A DNA stretch of 64,000 bases, from contig NZ_OZ060395.1 in the NCBI RefSeq assembly GCF_964059125.1, forward strand, positions 1 to 64,000, written 5' to 3'. The position numbers and the translations under genes are program-made. This DNA is from Buchnera aphidicola (Eriosoma lanigerum) (GTDB lineage: Bacteria > Pseudomonadota > Gammaproteobacteria > Enterobacterales > Enterobacteriaceae). Shown piece by piece: positions 37,152-48,178 of this stretch (positions are counted from its first letter, which is position 1; every line of letters begins with the position of its first letter). The notes beneath the pieces are model-generated. The model did no database searches. It worked only from the letters and a program-made list of their open reading frames with translations, and had not been told where the DNA came from.

Positions 37152-40100
37152 TTACTCATCTTCTAGTTCAATATTAATTCCCAGAGATCGTATTTCTTTT
37201 AATAGTACATTAAATGATTCTGGCATACCAGGTTCCATTTGATGATTACCATCTACAATATTTTTATACATTTTAGTTCTACCATTAACATCATCTGATT
37301 TTACTGTTAACATTTCTTGTAAAGTATATGAAGCACCATATGCTTCTAAAGCCCATACTTCCATTTCTCCAAATCTTTGTCCACCAAATTGAGCTTTTCC
37401 ACCTAATGGTTGCTGAGTAATTAAACTATATGAACCAGTAGATCTAGCATGCATTTTATCATCTACTAAATGATTTAACTTTAACATATACATATAACCT
37501 ACTGTAACTGGACGTTCAAATTTTTCTCCTGTTCTTCCATCAAAAAGAGATATTTGACCAGAAGTAGGTAATTCTGCTAATTGTAATAATTGTTTTATTT
37601 CACTTTCTTGTGCACCATCAAATACTGGTGTAGATATTGGCATTCCATTTTTTAAATTTTTTGCTAATACTAAAATATCATGATCAGAAAAATGAGATAA
37701 ATTAATTTTTTGTCGTAGATTATTTCCAATATTATAAGCTTTTTGAATAAATTGACGTAATTCGAATATTGTTTTATTTTGATTAATCATTGCATTAATT
37801 TTATTTCCAATACCTTTAGCTGCCATTCCTAAATGTGTTTCTAAGATTTGACCGATATTCATACGAGAAGGTACTCCTAATGGATTTAATACAATATCTA
37901 CTGGTTCTCCGTTTTCATCATATGGCATATCTTCTATTGGATTAATTTTAGAAATTACACCTTTATTTCCATGTCTTCCAGCCATTTTATCACCTGGTTG
38001 AATATGACGTTTAACAGCTAAATAAACTTTAACTATTTTTAATACTCCTGGAGCAAGATCATTTCCTTGAGTAATTTTGTTCTTTTTATTTTCTAATTTT
38101 TTTTCAAATTTTATTTTTAATGTTTTATATTGTTTAGATAAAGATAATAATAATTCATTATTTTTTTTGTTATGTAAGTTAATTGACATCCATTGTTCTT
38201 TTGGTAAAAAAATAAAATTTTCTTTTTGTATCCCTGATTTTAATAATATTACTTGAACATTAGAAAAAATTTCAGATTCAAATATTTTAAATTCTTCTCT
38301 TAAATCTTTTTTTATTTTTTTTAATAACATTTCTTCAATTGAAATTGCTCTTTTATCTTTTTTTACACCATCTCGAACAAAAATTTGTATATCAATTACA
38401 GTTCCAGATACTCCGTTAGGTACTCTTAATGAAGAATCTTTTACATCTGATGCTTTTTCTCCAAAAATTGCTCTTAATAATTTTTCTTCAGGAGTAAGTT
38501 GAGTTTCACCTTTAGGGGTCACTTTTCCTACAAGAATATCTCCTCCTTTTACTTCCGCACCGATATATACGATTCCTGATTCGTCTAATTTTGATAATGC
38601 TGCTTCTCCAATATTTGGAATGTCAGATGTTACTTCTTCTGCTCCTAATTTTGTATCTCTCGCTATACAAGATAACTCTTGAATATGTATTGTAGTAAAT
38701 CGATCTTCTTGTACTATTTTTTCTGAAATAAGTATCGAATCTTCAAAATTATATCCATTCCAAGGCATAAAAGCTACACGCATATTTTGTCCTAAAGATA
38801 ATTCTCCTAAATCTGTAGCTGGTCCATCTGCTAATACATCACCAGTTTTTATTTTTTCTCCTAAATATACACATGGTTTGTGATTAATACAGGTATTTTG
38901 ATTAGATCGAGTATATTTTGTTAGATTATAAATATCTATTCCTGATTCTTTAACGGTACTTTCTTCTTCATTTACTTTTATAACGATTCTAGAGGAATCT
39001 ACATATTTAATTACACCGCCTCTTTTAGCTATTAATGTAACTCCTGAGTCTACTGCAACAGAACGTTCCATACCTGTACCAACTAGTGGTTTTTCTGAAA
39101 TTAATGTAGGTACAGCTTGTCTTTGCATGTTAGCTCCCATTAATGCCCGATTAGCGTCATCATGTTCTAGAAAAGGTATTAAAGAAGCTCCTACTGAAAC
39201 GATTTGTTGAGTAGAAACATCCATATATTGGACTTGATTTTTATGAATTAAGTTAGATTCTCCTTTATGTCTACAAGTGACAAGATCATTTATAAATTTT
39301 CCGTCAGGAAATAAATTAGTATTTGCTTGTGCAATGGTATAATTTCCTTCTTCAATAGCTGAAAGATATTGAATGTTATCAGTTACTACTCCATTGATAA
39401 CTTGTCTATAAGGTGTTTCTAAAAATCCATATTCATTAGTTCTTGCATATACAGATAGAGAATTAATTAATCCTATATTCGGTCCTTCAGGAGTTTCAAT
39501 TGGACAAACTCTACCGTAATGTGTTGGATGTACATCTCTGACTTCAAATCCTGCTCTTTCTCTAGTTAATCCTCCTATTCCTAATGCAGAAATTCTTCTT
39601 TTATGAGTAATTTCTGATAATGGATTATTTTGATCCATAAATTGAGATAATTGGCTAGATCCAAAAAATTCTTTAATAGCTGCAGAAATTGGTTTAGCAT
39701 TAATCATATCTTGTGGCATTAATGTATCCACATCACCTAAAGATAATCGTTCTTTAACAGATCTTTCTACTCTAATCAATCCAACTCGAAATTGATTTTC
39801 TACCATTTCTCCAACTGATCGAATTCTTCTATTTCCCAAATGATCAATATCATCCACTTCTCCTTTTCCATTTCGAATATGAATTAATTTTTTAATAACA
39901 TCAATTATATCTAATTTATTTAATGTATTCGATCCTTCGGTATTCGTTCTTGATAAAGATCGATTAAATTTCATTCTTCCTACTGAAGATAGTTCATATT
40001 TTTCTTCAGAAAAAAATAGATTATTAAATAAATATTCAGCTGCTTCTTTAGTAGGAGGTTCTCCTGGTCTCATCATACGATAAATTTCTATTAAAGCACT

Positions 40101-41183
40101 TAATTTATCTTTACTAGGATCAATTTTTAATGTTTCTGAAATATATGGTCCATGATCTAAATCATTAGTAAAAATAGTTTCAATAGTTTTATGTCCAGAT
40201 TGAATTAACTTTTCTATTATATTAATAGATAATGTCATGTTTGCTGATATAATCGTTTCATTAGTATATAAATTAATATAATTTTTTGATATAATTCTTC
40301 CTGCAAGATATTCAATTGGAACTATGATATTTGTTACTTGATCATTTTTTAATTCTCTAATATGTTGAGCAGTAATTCTACGTCCTTTTTCAACGTATAT
40401 TTTAGATTTGTATGTAATGTTAAAAGAAGCTGTATCACCTCTGAGTCGTTCTGGAATTAATTCCATTTGAATTGTATTATTGTTTAATATTTTGTATACT
40501 GTTTTTTCAAAAAAAATATCTAAAATATTTTCAGTGTTGTAATTTAAAGCTTTTAAAATAATACTTACCGGTAATTTTCTACGACGATCAATTCGAACAA
40601 ATAAGTTATCTTTAGGATCAAATTCAAAATCTAACCATGATCCTCTATATGGAATTATTCTAGCATTATATAATACTTTTCCTGAAGAATGTGTTTTACC
40701 TTTATCACTATCAAAAAATACACCTGGACTTCGATGTAATTGAGATACTACAACTCTTTCAGTTCCATTTACAATAAAAGTACCATTATTAGTCATTAAT
40801 GGAATTTCTCCCATATATACTTCTTGTTCTTTTATATCTTTAACAATTGTATCTAAAGTTTCTTTTTCATATATAACCAACCTTAATTTTACTCTTAGAG
40901 CAGCAGAAAAAGTGATTCCTCGAATTTGACATTCTTTTACATTAAATATAGCATTACTTAAACGATAACTGACATATTGTAATTCTGCATTTCCACTATA
41001 ACTTTTAATAGGAAATATAGAACGAAAAGCGGATTCTAATCCAGAAGGATTAGAATTATGTTTGTTAATAAATTTTTGAAAAGAATCAAGTTGAATAGAT
41101 AATAAATATGGTATATTTAATACTTTTGGACGTTTTCCAAAATCTTTTCGAATTCTTTTTTTTTCAGTATAAGAGTAAACCAT
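37152..41183 (-). CDS. rpoB: RNA polymerase subunit beta
   Basis: Second-largest core subunit. The 1343 residues (1342 in E. coli) begin [19 protein letters not shown] and align throughout: the rifampicin region ([21 protein letters not shown]), [16 protein letters not shown], and the C-terminal [21 protein letters not shown]. The rifampicin-region residues look wild type. It is 268 bp after rplL, with an attenuator-like hairpin between. Confidence 0.98.
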   Translation of the reverse strand: MVYSYTEKKRIRKDFGKRPKVLNIPYLLSIQLDSFQKFINKHNSNPSGLESAFRSIFPIKSYSGNAELQYVSYRLSNAIFNVKECQIRGITFSAALRVKLRLVIYEKETLDTIVKDIKEQEVYMGEIPLMTNNGTFIVNGTERVVVSQLHRSPGVFFDSDKGKTHSSGKVLYNARIIPYRGSWLDFEFDPKDNLFVRIDRRRKLPVSIILKALNYNTENILDIFFEKTVYKILNNNTIQMELIPERLRGDTASFNITYKSKIYVEKGRRITAQHIRELKNDQVTNIIVPIEYLAGRIISKNYINLYTNETIISANMTLSINIIEKLIQSGHKTIETIFTNDLDHGPYISETLKIDPSKDKLSALIEIYRMMRPGEPPTKEAAEYLFNNLFFSEEKYELSSVGRMKFNRSLSRTNTEGSNTLNKLDIIDVIKKLIHIRNGKGEVDDIDHLGNRRIRSVGEMVENQFRVGLIRVERSVKERLSLGDVDTLMPQDMINAKPISAAIKEFFGSSQLSQFMDQNNPLSEITHKRRISALGIGGLTRERAGFEVRDVHPTHYGRVCPIETPEGPNIGLINSLSVYARTNEYGFLETPYRQVINGVVTDNIQYLSAIEEGNYTIAQANTNLFPDGKFINDLVTCRHKGESNLIHKNQVQYMDVSTQQIVSVGASLIPFLEHDDANRALMGANMQRQAVPTLISEKPLVGTGMERSVAVDSGVTLIAKRGGVIKYVDSSRIVIKVNEEESTVKESGIDIYNLTKYTRSNQNTCINHKPCVYLGEKIKTGDVLADGPATDLGELSLGQNMRVAFMPWNGYNFEDSILISEKIVQEDRFTTIHIQELSCIARDTKLGAEEVTSDIPNIGEAALSKLDESGIVYIGAEVKGGDILVGKVTPKGETQLTPEEKLLRAIFGEKASDVKDSSLRVPNGVSGTVIDIQIFVRDGVKKDKRAISIEEMLLKKIKKDLREEFKIFESEIFSNVQVILLKSGIQKENFIFLPKEQWMSINLHNKKNNELLLSLSKQYKTLKIKFEKKLENKKNKITQGNDLAPGVLKIVKVYLAVKRHIQPGDKMAGRHGNKGVISKINPIEDMPYDENGEPVDIVLNPLGVPSRMNIGQILETHLGMAAKGIGNKINAMINQNKTIFELRQFIQKAYNIGNNLRQKINLSHFSDHDILVLAKNLKNGMPISTPVFDGAQESEIKQLLQLAELPTSGQISLFDGRTGEKFERPVTVGYMYMLKLNHLVDDKMHARSTGSYSLITQQPLGGKAQFGGQRFGEMEVWALEAYGASYTLQEMLTVKSDDVNGRTKMYKNIVDGNHQMEPGMPESFNVLLKEIRSLGINIELEDE

Positions 41184-41391
41184 GGGGTTCCTCAGTTAGC
41201 CTGATAAGTTTTAAACTGCTTATCATAAAATATAATAAAAAGTACTGTATTCTGAGATGTATTAATAATTTAATTATATTAAATTAATTATAGTAAAATT
41301 AAGTATATTTTTGATCATTTAATTTTCAATATAATTAATATCTTAATGAAAATATTATTTTTTATAATAAATATTACTTTTATTTAATCAA

Positions 41392-41416
41392 GGCTGGCAA
41401 CTAATTATTACCAGCC
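41392..41416 (-). promoter_or_regulatory. Attenuator-like hairpin between rplL and rpoB
   Basis: GGCTGG (41392-41397) pairs with CCAGCC (41411-41416) in an otherwise AT-only spacer, 35 nt after the rplL stop on the minus strand. E. coli has a partial terminator at the same place, which lowers rpoBC expression relative to L7/L12; this is probably its descendant. Confidence 0.6.
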
Positions 41417-41451
41417 AATATTGTAAATAAACTAAGATATAAATTATTTTT

Positions 41452-41817
41452 TTATTGTATTTCTATTTCAGCTCCTGTTGCTTCTAAAGTTTTTTTTAAC
41501 AAATCAGCATCTTCTTTATTCAAATTTTCTTTTATCATTACTGGTGCAGATTCGACAAGATCTTTAGCTTCTTTTAGACCTAAATTAGTAGCACTACGAA
41601 CAGCTTTAATTACAGATACTTTGTTTCTACCAATAGATTTTAAAAATATATTAAATTCAGTTTTTTCTTCTTTTTCAGTATTTTGAGTTGTTTGTGAATT
41701 TATGGATAAATTAGCAGAAACACCAAATTTTTTTTCCATAGCAGATACTAGTTCTACAACATTCATAACTGACATATTAGATATAGCATCAATAATTTGT
41801 TCTTTTGTAAGTAACAT
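41452..41817 (-). CDS. rplL: 50S ribosomal protein L7/L12
   Basis: Stalk protein that recruits translation factors. 121 residues, as in E. coli. The N-terminal dimerisation segment ([21 protein letters not shown], about residues 15-33) and the C-terminal domain ([20 protein letters not shown]) are well kept. The flexible hinge, Ala-rich in E. coli, is here Asn/Ser/Thr/Gln rich (about residues 35-47), a composition shift that fits AT bias. Confidence 0.96.
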   Translation of the reverse strand: MLLTKEQIIDAISNMSVMNVVELVSAMEKKFGVSANLSINSQTTQNTEKEEKTEFNIFLKSIGRNKVSVIKAVRSATNLGLKEAKDLVESAPVMIKENLNKEDADLLKKTLEATGAEIEIQ

Positions 41818-41880
41818 ATAAATTTTTCCTAAAGAAAATTTAAAATTTTTTATATTTAAAATTCAATATATTATTTTAAT

Positions 41881-42372
41881 TTAATTGATTTTTTTTGATA
41901 AATGAAATAGTATGCGTACTATTTTTCCTACAGAAGCTTCTTTCATAATAAATAGTAATTTTATTATAGATTCTTCATATGTTGGCATATTGGCTAATTG
42001 ATTAATTTGTGTTTTTGTTAGTAATTTTTGTTCAAATACAGCACTAATAATTTTAAATTTTACATTATCTTTAGAAAATTTTGTAAACAATCTAGCAGCA
42101 CTACCAGGATGTATAAAAGAATAACCAATTAAAGAAGGTCCTTTTAAAGAATTTTTTAAACATTCTAAATGAGTTCCTTGTATAGCTAAACGTAATAAAT
42201 TATTTTGTACAATTTTAATTGTAACTCTTAATTTACGAGCTTTTTTTCTTAATTCTGTTATTTTATTTGTTTCAATACCATTAGAATCAGCAATGATAGC
42301 AGATAATGCTAATTTAGATATTTCATGTATTTTTGAAACAATTGTTTTCTTGGATTGAAGATTTAATGCCAT
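41881..42372 (-). CDS. rplJ: 50S ribosomal protein L10
   Basis: Stalk base protein that anchors L7/L12 dimers. The 163 residues (165 in E. coli) begin MALNLQSKKTIVSKIHEIS. The internal GPSLIGYSF and the C-terminal L7/L12-binding helix are recognisable though diverged. The 188-bp upstream region could hold the L10 autoregulatory leader known in E. coli; I cannot recognise that structure here. rplL follows after 63 bp. Confidence 0.95.
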   Translation of the reverse strand: MALNLQSKKTIVSKIHEISKLALSAIIADSNGIETNKITELRKKARKLRVTIKIVQNNLLRLAIQGTHLECLKNSLKGPSLIGYSFIHPGSAARLFTKFSKDNVKFKIISAVFEQKLLTKTQINQLANMPTYEESIIKLLFIMKEASVGKIVRILFHLSKKIN

Positions 42373-42560
42373 GTTTTATTCCTAAATTCTAGAATCAAGA
42401 TACTTATTATGGAATATCATAATTTCTAAAAATTTGGTTTTAATATTTATGATATTTTTCATTTAACATATTAATTTCCGTATAATCTTAAATATATGAT
42501 ATTTATCATAACAATACTTATTTAAAATTTAATTGTACATTTTCATATTATATGAATTAA

Positions 42561-43253
42561 TTAAATAGTTAAAGATGGATCAATATTGATAGATCCTCCC
42601 ATAGTTGTAGATAAAAATATTTTTTTAATAAATATTCCTTTAGATTGACTTGGTTTAAGTTTTTTTAATGTTTCTAAAAATATGAAAAAATTGTTTTTTA
42701 AATGCAATAATGAAAAATTAACTTTTCCAATTGTGGTGTGTAATATTCCATTTTTATCATTTCGAAAACGTATTTGACCTGATTTAGCATTATGTACAGC
42801 AGTACTAATATCCTCTGTTACAGTACCTAATTTTAAATTAGGCATCAAACCTTTAGGTCCAAGTAAAGAACCTAATTTACTAACAACTGTTATTGCATCT
42901 GGAGATGCAATAACAACATCAAAATTAATTCCATTAGATTTTATTTTTTCTGCCAAATCATTCATTCCTACTAATTCTGCACCTGCTTGTTTTGCTTTAT
43001 TAATATTATCACCTTGTGTAAAAACAGCTACTCGTACTACATTACCCGTTCCGTGAGGTAATACAACAGATCCTCTAATATTTTGATCTGATTTTTTTGG
43101 ATCAATACCTAAATTAACTGCTATATCAACACTTTCTATAAATTTTGTTGAAGAAACATTTTTTAATAATGTAATTGCTTCATCAATATTATATATTTTT
43201 TTTATATTAATTTGATTTTTTATATATTTCATTCTTTTTGTTATTTTTTTCAT
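42561..43253 (-). CDS. rplA: 50S ribosomal protein L1
   Basis: L1 stalk protein, and in E. coli the translational repressor of rplKA. The 230 residues (234) contain [17 protein letters not shown] and the signature [14 protein letters not shown] followed by LGPKGLMPN. The extreme C-terminus is a few residues shorter than in E. coli. It begins 9 bp after the rplK stop. Confidence 0.96.
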   Translation of the reverse strand: MKKITKRMKYIKNQINIKKIYNIDEAITLLKNVSSTKFIESVDIAVNLGIDPKKSDQNIRGSVVLPHGTGNVVRVAVFTQGDNINKAKQAGAELVGMNDLAEKIKSNGINFDVVIASPDAITVVSKLGSLLGPKGLMPNLKLGTVTEDISTAVHNAKSGQIRFRNDKNGILHTTIGKVNFSLLHLKNNFFIFLETLKKLKPSQSKGIFIKKIFLSTTMGGSINIDPSLTI

Positions 43254-43262
43254 AACTTTTTT

Positions 43263-43694
43263 CTATTGTTTAATTTTTAATCCCATTGATTTAGCTGTTC
43301 CTGCAATTGATTTACTTATATTTTCAATATTAGAACCTGTCATATCATCTAATTTTAATTGTGCTATTTCTTGAATTTGTTGTAGAGTGATTTCTCCAAC
43401 AATATCTTGATTAGGTTTACTAGATCCTGATTTAATACCTGCTGCTTTTTTTAATAACACAGAAGCAGGAGGAGTTTTTGTGATAAATGTAAAAGTTTTA
43501 TCAACATAAGCTGTGATAATTACTGGAATAGGTATTCCTTTTTCTAATTGTGCAGTTTTAGAGTTAAATAATTTACAAAATTCCATAATATTTAATCCTT
43601 TTTGCCCTAAAGCCGGTCCAATGGGAGGACTGGGAGTTGCCATTCCAGCTGCTACTTGAAGTTTTATATAAGCATTTATTTTTTTATTTGCCAT
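43263..43694 (-). CDS. rplK: 50S ribosomal protein L11
   Basis: Component of the GTPase-associated centre with 23S rRNA. The 143 residues (142 in E. coli) include the N-terminal [20 protein letters not shown] and the rRNA-binding C-terminal domain ending [11 protein letters not shown]. It is 65 bp after nusG and 9 bp before rplA. Confidence 0.97.
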   Translation of the reverse strand: MANKKINAYIKLQVAAGMATPSPPIGPALGQKGLNIMEFCKLFNSKTAQLEKGIPIPVIITAYVDKTFTFITKTPPASVLLKKAAGIKSGSSKPNQDIVGEITLQQIQEIAQLKLDDMTGSNIENISKSIAGTAKSMGLKIKQ

Positions 43695-43759
43695 AAGTAT
43701 AATTGCTCTATGAATTGTATTAGTTTTATATAATTATTTATCATAATTTATTTTATAAT

Positions 43760-44308
43760 TTAGTTAATTTTTTCTACTTGTGCAAAATCTAATTCCACTG
43801 GAGTAGATCTTCCAAATATTGACACGGATACCTTCAATCTACTTTTATCATAATCAACTTCTTCTACAATTCCATTGAAATCAGAAAAAGGGCCATCATT
43901 TACTCGAACTGTTTCTCCTGGTTCAAATAATGTTTTAGGTCTAGGTTTGTCACTCACTTGTCTCAGACGATTGACTATAGTATCAACTTCTTTATCACTA
44001 ATTGGAGCTGGATGATCAGAAGTTCCTCCAATAAAACCCATAACTCGAGGTACATTTTTAATTAAATGCCAACTCTTATTATTCATATGCATTTGAATTA
44101 ATATATATCCTGGAAAGAATTTGTGTTCACTTTTCCTTCTTTGTCCACTTTTCATTTCTACTACTTCTTCTGTAGGAACCATAATTTCTCCAAAATAAGA
44201 TTCCATTCCATTAAGTTTAATGTGTTCTTGTATAGATTGAGAAACACGAGTCTCAATACCAGAAAAAGTTTGTAATACGTACCATCTTTTCTTTTTTTCC
44301 TTAAACAT
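43760..44308 (-). CDS. nusG: Transcription termination/antitermination factor NusG
   Basis: Binds RNA polymerase and couples it to Rho or the ribosome. The 182 residues (181 in E. coli) have the NGN domain ([31 protein letters not shown]) and the C-terminal KOW domain ([16 protein letters not shown]). The start is separated from the secE stop by one base, indicating translational coupling. A 94-codon open stretch in another frame across this boundary is only a shadow. Confidence 0.97.
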   Translation of the reverse strand: MFKEKKKRWYVLQTFSGIETRVSQSIQEHIKLNGMESYFGEIMVPTEEVVEMKSGQRRKSEHKFFPGYILIQMHMNNKSWHLIKNVPRVMGFIGGTSDHPAPISDKEVDTIVNRLRQVSDKPRPKTLFEPGETVRVNDGPFSDFNGIVEEVDYDKSRLKVSVSIFGRSTPVELDFAQVEKIN

Positions 44309-44309
44309 T

Positions 44310-44693
44310 TTACAATCTCATGTTGGTAATTAATGATACTAGATAAAATAAAAATTGGTCTAGTGTCCATAAGATTAATGACATAATAGTAGTTATGATA
44401 GATACAATTAATGTCGTATATAATGTTTCCTTGTAGTTTGGCCAAATAATTTTTTTTAACTCATTTTTAGATTCTTGAATTAAAGATAGTGTATTAGTCC
44501 CTTTCTTTGTTATTAAAAAGATGTTAAGTATTATAATACTAATACTAAGAATGAAACTAATTCGAATAAATATATTAATGTTTCTATAGTAAGAATTACT
44601 AATGATAATTGTTATAAGTAAAATAATTATAGAAATCCATTTTATTAGTTCTATTGAATAATTAAATTTTTGATCTCGATTAGTAATATTCAT
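44310..44693 (-). CDS. secE: Preprotein translocase subunit SecE
   Basis: Small essential subunit of SecYEG. The 127 residues match the E. coli length, with three membrane helices: two N-terminal (about 19-36 and 43-62), then the conserved amphipathic segment [18 protein letters not shown] and the essential third helix (about 95-120). First gene of the secE-nusG-rplKAJL-rpoBC string. Upstream is the 59-bp-arm palindrome, not tufB. Confidence 0.95.
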   Translation of the reverse strand: MNITNRDQKFNYSIELIKWISIIILLITIIISNSYYRNINIFIRISFILSISIIILNIFLITKKGTNTLSLIQESKNELKKIIWPNYKETLYTTLIVSIITTIMSLILWTLDQFLFYLVSLITNMRL

Positions 44694-44760
44694 AAGATGG
44701 TTTAAAAGTTATAGATATAATTTTTTTGTATTATACCTTTTTTTGTGTCATGTGGTAACA

Positions 44761-44886
44761 ATATTATTGTTAACTTCAGTTTAAACAGTTGATTGCAGGG
44801 GGGTAAATTACGATACTATTATTTTTTATAGTATCGTAATTTACCCCCCTGCAATCAACTGTTTAAACTGAAGTTAACAATAATAT
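44761..44886. repeat. Perfect palindrome with 59-bp arms between tRNA-Thr and secE
   Basis: 44761-44819 is exactly complementary to 44828-44886, with an 8-nt T-rich loop. The arms contain a GTTTAAAC site and a G6/C6 tract (GCAGGGGGGTAAATTACG), markedly richer in GC than the surrounding spacers. It occupies the position of tufB in enterobacteria. No open frame of note runs through it. Function unknown; see findings. Confidence 0.97.
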
Positions 44887-45009
44887 ATGTAATATTATTA
44901 TTTCAATATTATATATATTTTTAAAATTATTTCTGATTTTTGTTAATCTTATTTTTTTTAGATAAGTTAGAATAGTAATTAATTACATATAAAAATATTT
45001 TTTTATGGA

Positions 45010-45085
45010 TGGTGCTGATACCCAGATTTGAACTGGGGACCTCACCCTTACCAAGGGTGCGCTCTACCTACTGAGCCATACCAGC
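45010..45085 (-). tRNA. thrT: tRNA-Thr (anticodon GGU)
   Basis: Minus-strand cloverleaf: acceptor GCTGGTA/TATCAGC with one G-T pair, anticodon arm CACCCTTGGTAAGGGTG, then discriminator A and an encoded CCA (plus 45010-45012). Last of four tRNA genes in the E. coli thrU-tyrU-glyT-thrT order. Confidence 0.96.
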
Positions 45086-45093
45086 AAAAAATA

Positions 45094-45168
45094 TGGAGCG
45101 GGCAGCGGGGATTGAACCCGCATTATCAGCTTGGAAGGCTGATGTAATAGCCATTATACCATGCCCGC
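45094..45168 (-). tRNA. glyT: tRNA-Gly (anticodon UCC)
   Basis: Minus-strand cloverleaf: acceptor GCGGGCA/TGCCCGC, anticodon loop CTTCCAA, discriminator T and an encoded CCA (plus 45094-45096). Only 8 nt from tRNA-Thr(GGU), so the two are processed from one transcript. Confidence 0.96.
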
Positions 45169-45249
45169 ATAGTAATATTTTTAGCTAATAAACTAATTGT
45201 AATAATTTTTTCATTAAAATATATTGTAATTACATATGTTATGTATATA

Positions 45250-45331
45250 TGGTGGGAGAAGGATTCGAACCTTCGAAGTCAATGACGGCAGATTTACAGT
45301 CTGCTCCCTTTAGCCACTCGGGAATCCCACC
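45250..45331 (-). tRNA. tyrU: tRNA-Tyr (anticodon GUA)
   Basis: Minus-strand class II tRNA of 82 nt with a long variable arm. Acceptor GGTGGGA ends in TCCCACC, anticodon loop CTGTAAA. The discriminator A is followed by TAT, so CCA is not encoded. Confidence 0.96.
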
Positions 45332-45355
45332 TAAATATATATTTTTTCTTATTGC

Positions 45356-45428
<73 letters not shown>

Positions 45429-45940
45429 TAATATTTTTTTTATTTTAAAATATGTATTTTAATATAAATTTTTTAGTTTTTAATTTTTCTAATTGAATGT
45501 ATTCAACTATAATGTTTTCATGATATCATATTTAAAATAAAAAAGCATGTAATTCTGAATTTTTATTAACATTTTTATTTATCAATAGAAATTATAACGT
45601 TTACTAATAATAAAAATCATGTTTGTTTTAATTTTATACATAAATAAATTAATACTAGATATTTTAATTATGAATTATATAGAGTATATAACTTATTGTT
45701 AGAAATTTTTTTTATGTATGCAAATATAAATTATTTTATATATAGATTTTTTTGTTTAATTTTTAGTATAATAAATGAATTATAATTGATAATGATCATA
45801 AATTATTTTAGTAGTAATTGTTTTTCATAAATTATTACTATTAAGTAGTTATTTTTTATTAGTTTATTAATTAAATATTGCATATTTTTATTTTAAAATT
45901 ATTATAGAATAAAATAAATATTTGTTAATGGGATAACATT
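45429..45940. other. Spacer between the tRNA cluster and metF
   Basis: 512 bp of AT-rich DNA separating two divergent transcripts. It should contain the tRNA cluster promoter (minus) and the metF promoter (plus), but nothing stands out from the background. No relic of the coaA-birA-murB genes that precede this tRNA cluster in E. coli is recognisable. Confidence 0.5.
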
Positions 45941-46831
45941 ATGTTTTTTTTTAATAAATACAAATACGAATTATTGAATCATCATATCTTAAATTTAACT
46001 AAAAAAATAAATATTTCATTTGAATTTTTTCCACCTAAAAATATTGATATGCAAAATAAATTTTGGGATTCTATAAATCAATTAAAAAAATTGAATCCTA
46101 ATTTTTTTTCCATTACTTATGGAGCTAATAATAGTGATTGTAATCAAATTTTAGATATAGTTACTCAAGTTAATCAAGTTACAAATATAGAAGTAGCTCC
46201 TCATTTAACTTGCATAAATCATAATTTGATAGAATTAGAAGAAATTGCAAAAAAATATTGGTCAGCTGGTATTAAACATATTGTAGCTTTAAGAGGAGAT
46301 ACATTAAATATTTCAAAAAAAGTAATTATGTATGCTTCTGATTTAGTAAAATTTTTAAAAAAAATTGCTAATTTTAATATTTCTGTTGCAGCATATCCAG
46401 AAGTTCATCCAGAAGCAATTAATGAAAAATCAGATTTAATTTATTTAAAAAAAAAAATTGATGAGGGTGCTAACCAGGCAATAACACAATTTTTTTTTAG
46501 TACAGATAAATTTCTTTATTTTAGAGATAAATGTATAGCTAATGGCATTACAGTTGAGATTATTCCTGGTATTTTACCAATTGTTAATTTTAATCAAATT
46601 CATCGTTTTGCAAAAATGACCAATGTACATATTCCAAAATGGATATATAAAATTTTTGAAAATGTAGAAAAAAATTCAATAACTAGTATGATGATTGGAT
46701 ATAAAATTGCTATGGATATGATACAATCATTGTATTATGAAGGTGTTACTAGTTTTCATTTTTATACATTAAATTGTTCTAAATTATCGTATGCAATTTG
46801 TCGTTTATTAAGTAATACATCTAATGAATGA
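45941..46831 (+). CDS. metF: 5,10-methylenetetrahydrofolate reductase
   Basis: FAD enzyme that makes 5-methyltetrahydrofolate, the methyl donor for MetE. The 296 residues equal E. coli. Catalytic Glu28 lies in SFEFFPPK; SITYGAN, HIVALRGD, AAYPEVHPEA and QFFFSTD are family motifs. ATG start preceded by GGGATAAC. Methionine regulators (metJ boxes) are not visible upstream. Convergent with argE across 43 bp. Confidence 0.96.
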   Translation: MFFFNKYKYELLNHHILNLTKKINISFEFFPPKNIDMQNKFWDSINQLKKLNPNFFSITYGANNSDCNQILDIVTQVNQVTNIEVAPHLTCINHNLIELEEIAKKYWSAGIKHIVALRGDTLNISKKVIMYASDLVKFLKKIANFNISVAAYPEVHPEAINEKSDLIYLKKKIDEGANQAITQFFFSTDKFLYFRDKCIANGITVEIIPGILPIVNFNQIHRFAKMTNVHIPKWIYKIFENVEKNSITSMMIGYKIAMDMIQSLYYEGVTSFHFYTLNCSKLSYAICRLLSNTSNE

Positions 46832-46874
46832 CATTATTATTGAAAAAATCTACTATGATTCTTTATTATTTGTA

Positions 46875-48023
46875 TTATTTTTTACAAAAATATTGAATAA
46901 ATTTTTTAAAAATATTTTTGGTAGGTTTTATAAAATTCATATCTAGATATTCATCAGGTTGATGTGCTTGATTAATTGATCCAGGTCCTAAAATTATTGT
47001 AGGAGCTACATATTGCATAAATGATGCTTCAGTACAGTAATTTACAAATTCTGATTTTTTTTGTGATAAATATTCCACAATATATAAAAGATCAGATGAT
47101 TGAGATAATGCATAACTTGGAATGGGTTCATGTATATTTTTAATTATAATATTTTGTCCCCATGTATTTTGTATTGTTTTTAGTTCATTAAACATTAAAT
47201 CATCAAATTGTGGAATAGATAAATTAGGAAGTAAACGTATATCTATATGCAAAGTACAAAAATCACAAATAATATTTGCTGATTTACCTCCATGGATATA
47301 TCCACAATTCATTGTAGAATAAGGGATTTGAAATTGCTTCTGGTTAAGCATATATTTTAATTTATCTCTTAATTGAAATAATGAATTTAATATTAAATGC
47401 ATAATATCAATGCTATTTATTCCATTGTTTGGATCACTGGAATGACCGGATTTACCTTGTACAGAAATAGATTTTGAAATATGCCCTTTATGTCCAATTA
47501 TAGGTTTTAAAGAAGTTGGTTCTCCAATAAATATTATTTTTGGTTTAATTTGAGTAAATTGAGAAAAATATTTTGCTCCAGACATAGTTGTTTCTTCATC
47601 AGCAGTGATAAGTATATATAATGGATGCGTATTTTTTTTTAAGTTTAAATCATGTAATAAATCTAATATACACGCAAAAAATCCTTTCATATCTACTGCT
47701 CCTAAGCCATAAAATTTATTATCTCGTATAGTCAATTGAAAAGGATCAAAATTCCATAATTTCGTATTAACATTAACAGTATCAGAATGTCCAGAGATTA
47801 GTAGACCTCCTGGACCTGAACCCATAGTTGCCAGTAAATTAAATTTATTATTAGTTTTTGGAATAGATTGAATTTCAACTGAAAAATTTAAGTCATATAA
47901 CCAATTAGCTAATATATCAATAATAATTTTATTACTAGAATCGTCATTTATATTTATTGAATTAATTGAATTAGTCTGTATTAATTTTTTATATATTTGA
48001 ATAAATGAAGGAAATTTTTTCAT
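46875..48023 (-). CDS. argE: N-acetylornithine deacetylase
   Basis: Zinc hydrolase that releases ornithine from N-acetylornithine. The 382 residues (383 in E. coli) carry the M20 metallopeptidase ligands: His79 and Asp81 in SGHSDTV, Asp111 in GAVDMKG, Glu143-Glu144 in ADEET, and a C-terminal His in NQAHQPDE. It is divergent from argC across 155 bp, the classic argE-argCBH arrangement. The shared control region shows no clear ArgR box, in keeping with loss of arginine repression in Buchnera. Confidence 0.95.
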   Translation of the reverse strand: MKKFPSFIQIYKKLIQTNSINSININDDSSNKIIIDILANWLYDLNFSVEIQSIPKTNNKFNLLATMGSGPGGLLISGHSDTVNVNTKLWNFDPFQLTIRDNKFYGLGAVDMKGFFACILDLLHDLNLKKNTHPLYILITADEETTMSGAKYFSQFTQIKPKIIFIGEPTSLKPIIGHKGHISKSISVQGKSGHSSDPNNGINSIDIMHLILNSLFQLRDKLKYMLNQKQFQIPYSTMNCGYIHGGKSANIICDFCTLHIDIRLLPNLSIPQFDDLMFNELKTIQNTWGQNIIIKNIHEPIPSYALSQSSDLLYIVEYLSQKKSEFVNYCTEASFMQYVAPTIILGPGSINQAHQPDEYLDMNFIKPTKNIFKKFIQYFCKK

Positions 48024-48126
48024 GGTAAAATAGTATGAAAATTAAATTTAAATTTTATCTTAAATTATTTCTATTGTATAGAGTAAATCTGATTAAAATT
48101 GATTTTAATTAATTATCTAATATTTG

Positions 48127-48132
48127 TATAAT
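48127..48132 (+). promoter_or_regulatory. Possible -10 element of the argCBGH operon
   Basis: TATAAT preceded by TG, 46 nt before the argC start, in the argE-argC divergent interval. The hexamer 17 nt upstream (48104-48109, TTTAAT) is a poor -35, and a better TTGATT (48099-48104) is too far away. Tentative. Confidence 0.3.
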
Positions 48133-48178
48133 TTATTTTTTTATTTAAAATGTTTTAACAAAAAGGTGTACCAATCTT

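Noticed and set aside
44161..44445. 94-codon open frame on the minus strand over the nusG-secE junction
   Set aside because: It overlaps two clearly conserved genes in another frame and has low-complexity composition; no family resemblance.
48024..48178. ArgR operator between argE and argC
   Set aside because: Palindromic ARG-box-like strings arise easily in AT-only DNA, and no convincing pair of boxes is present.
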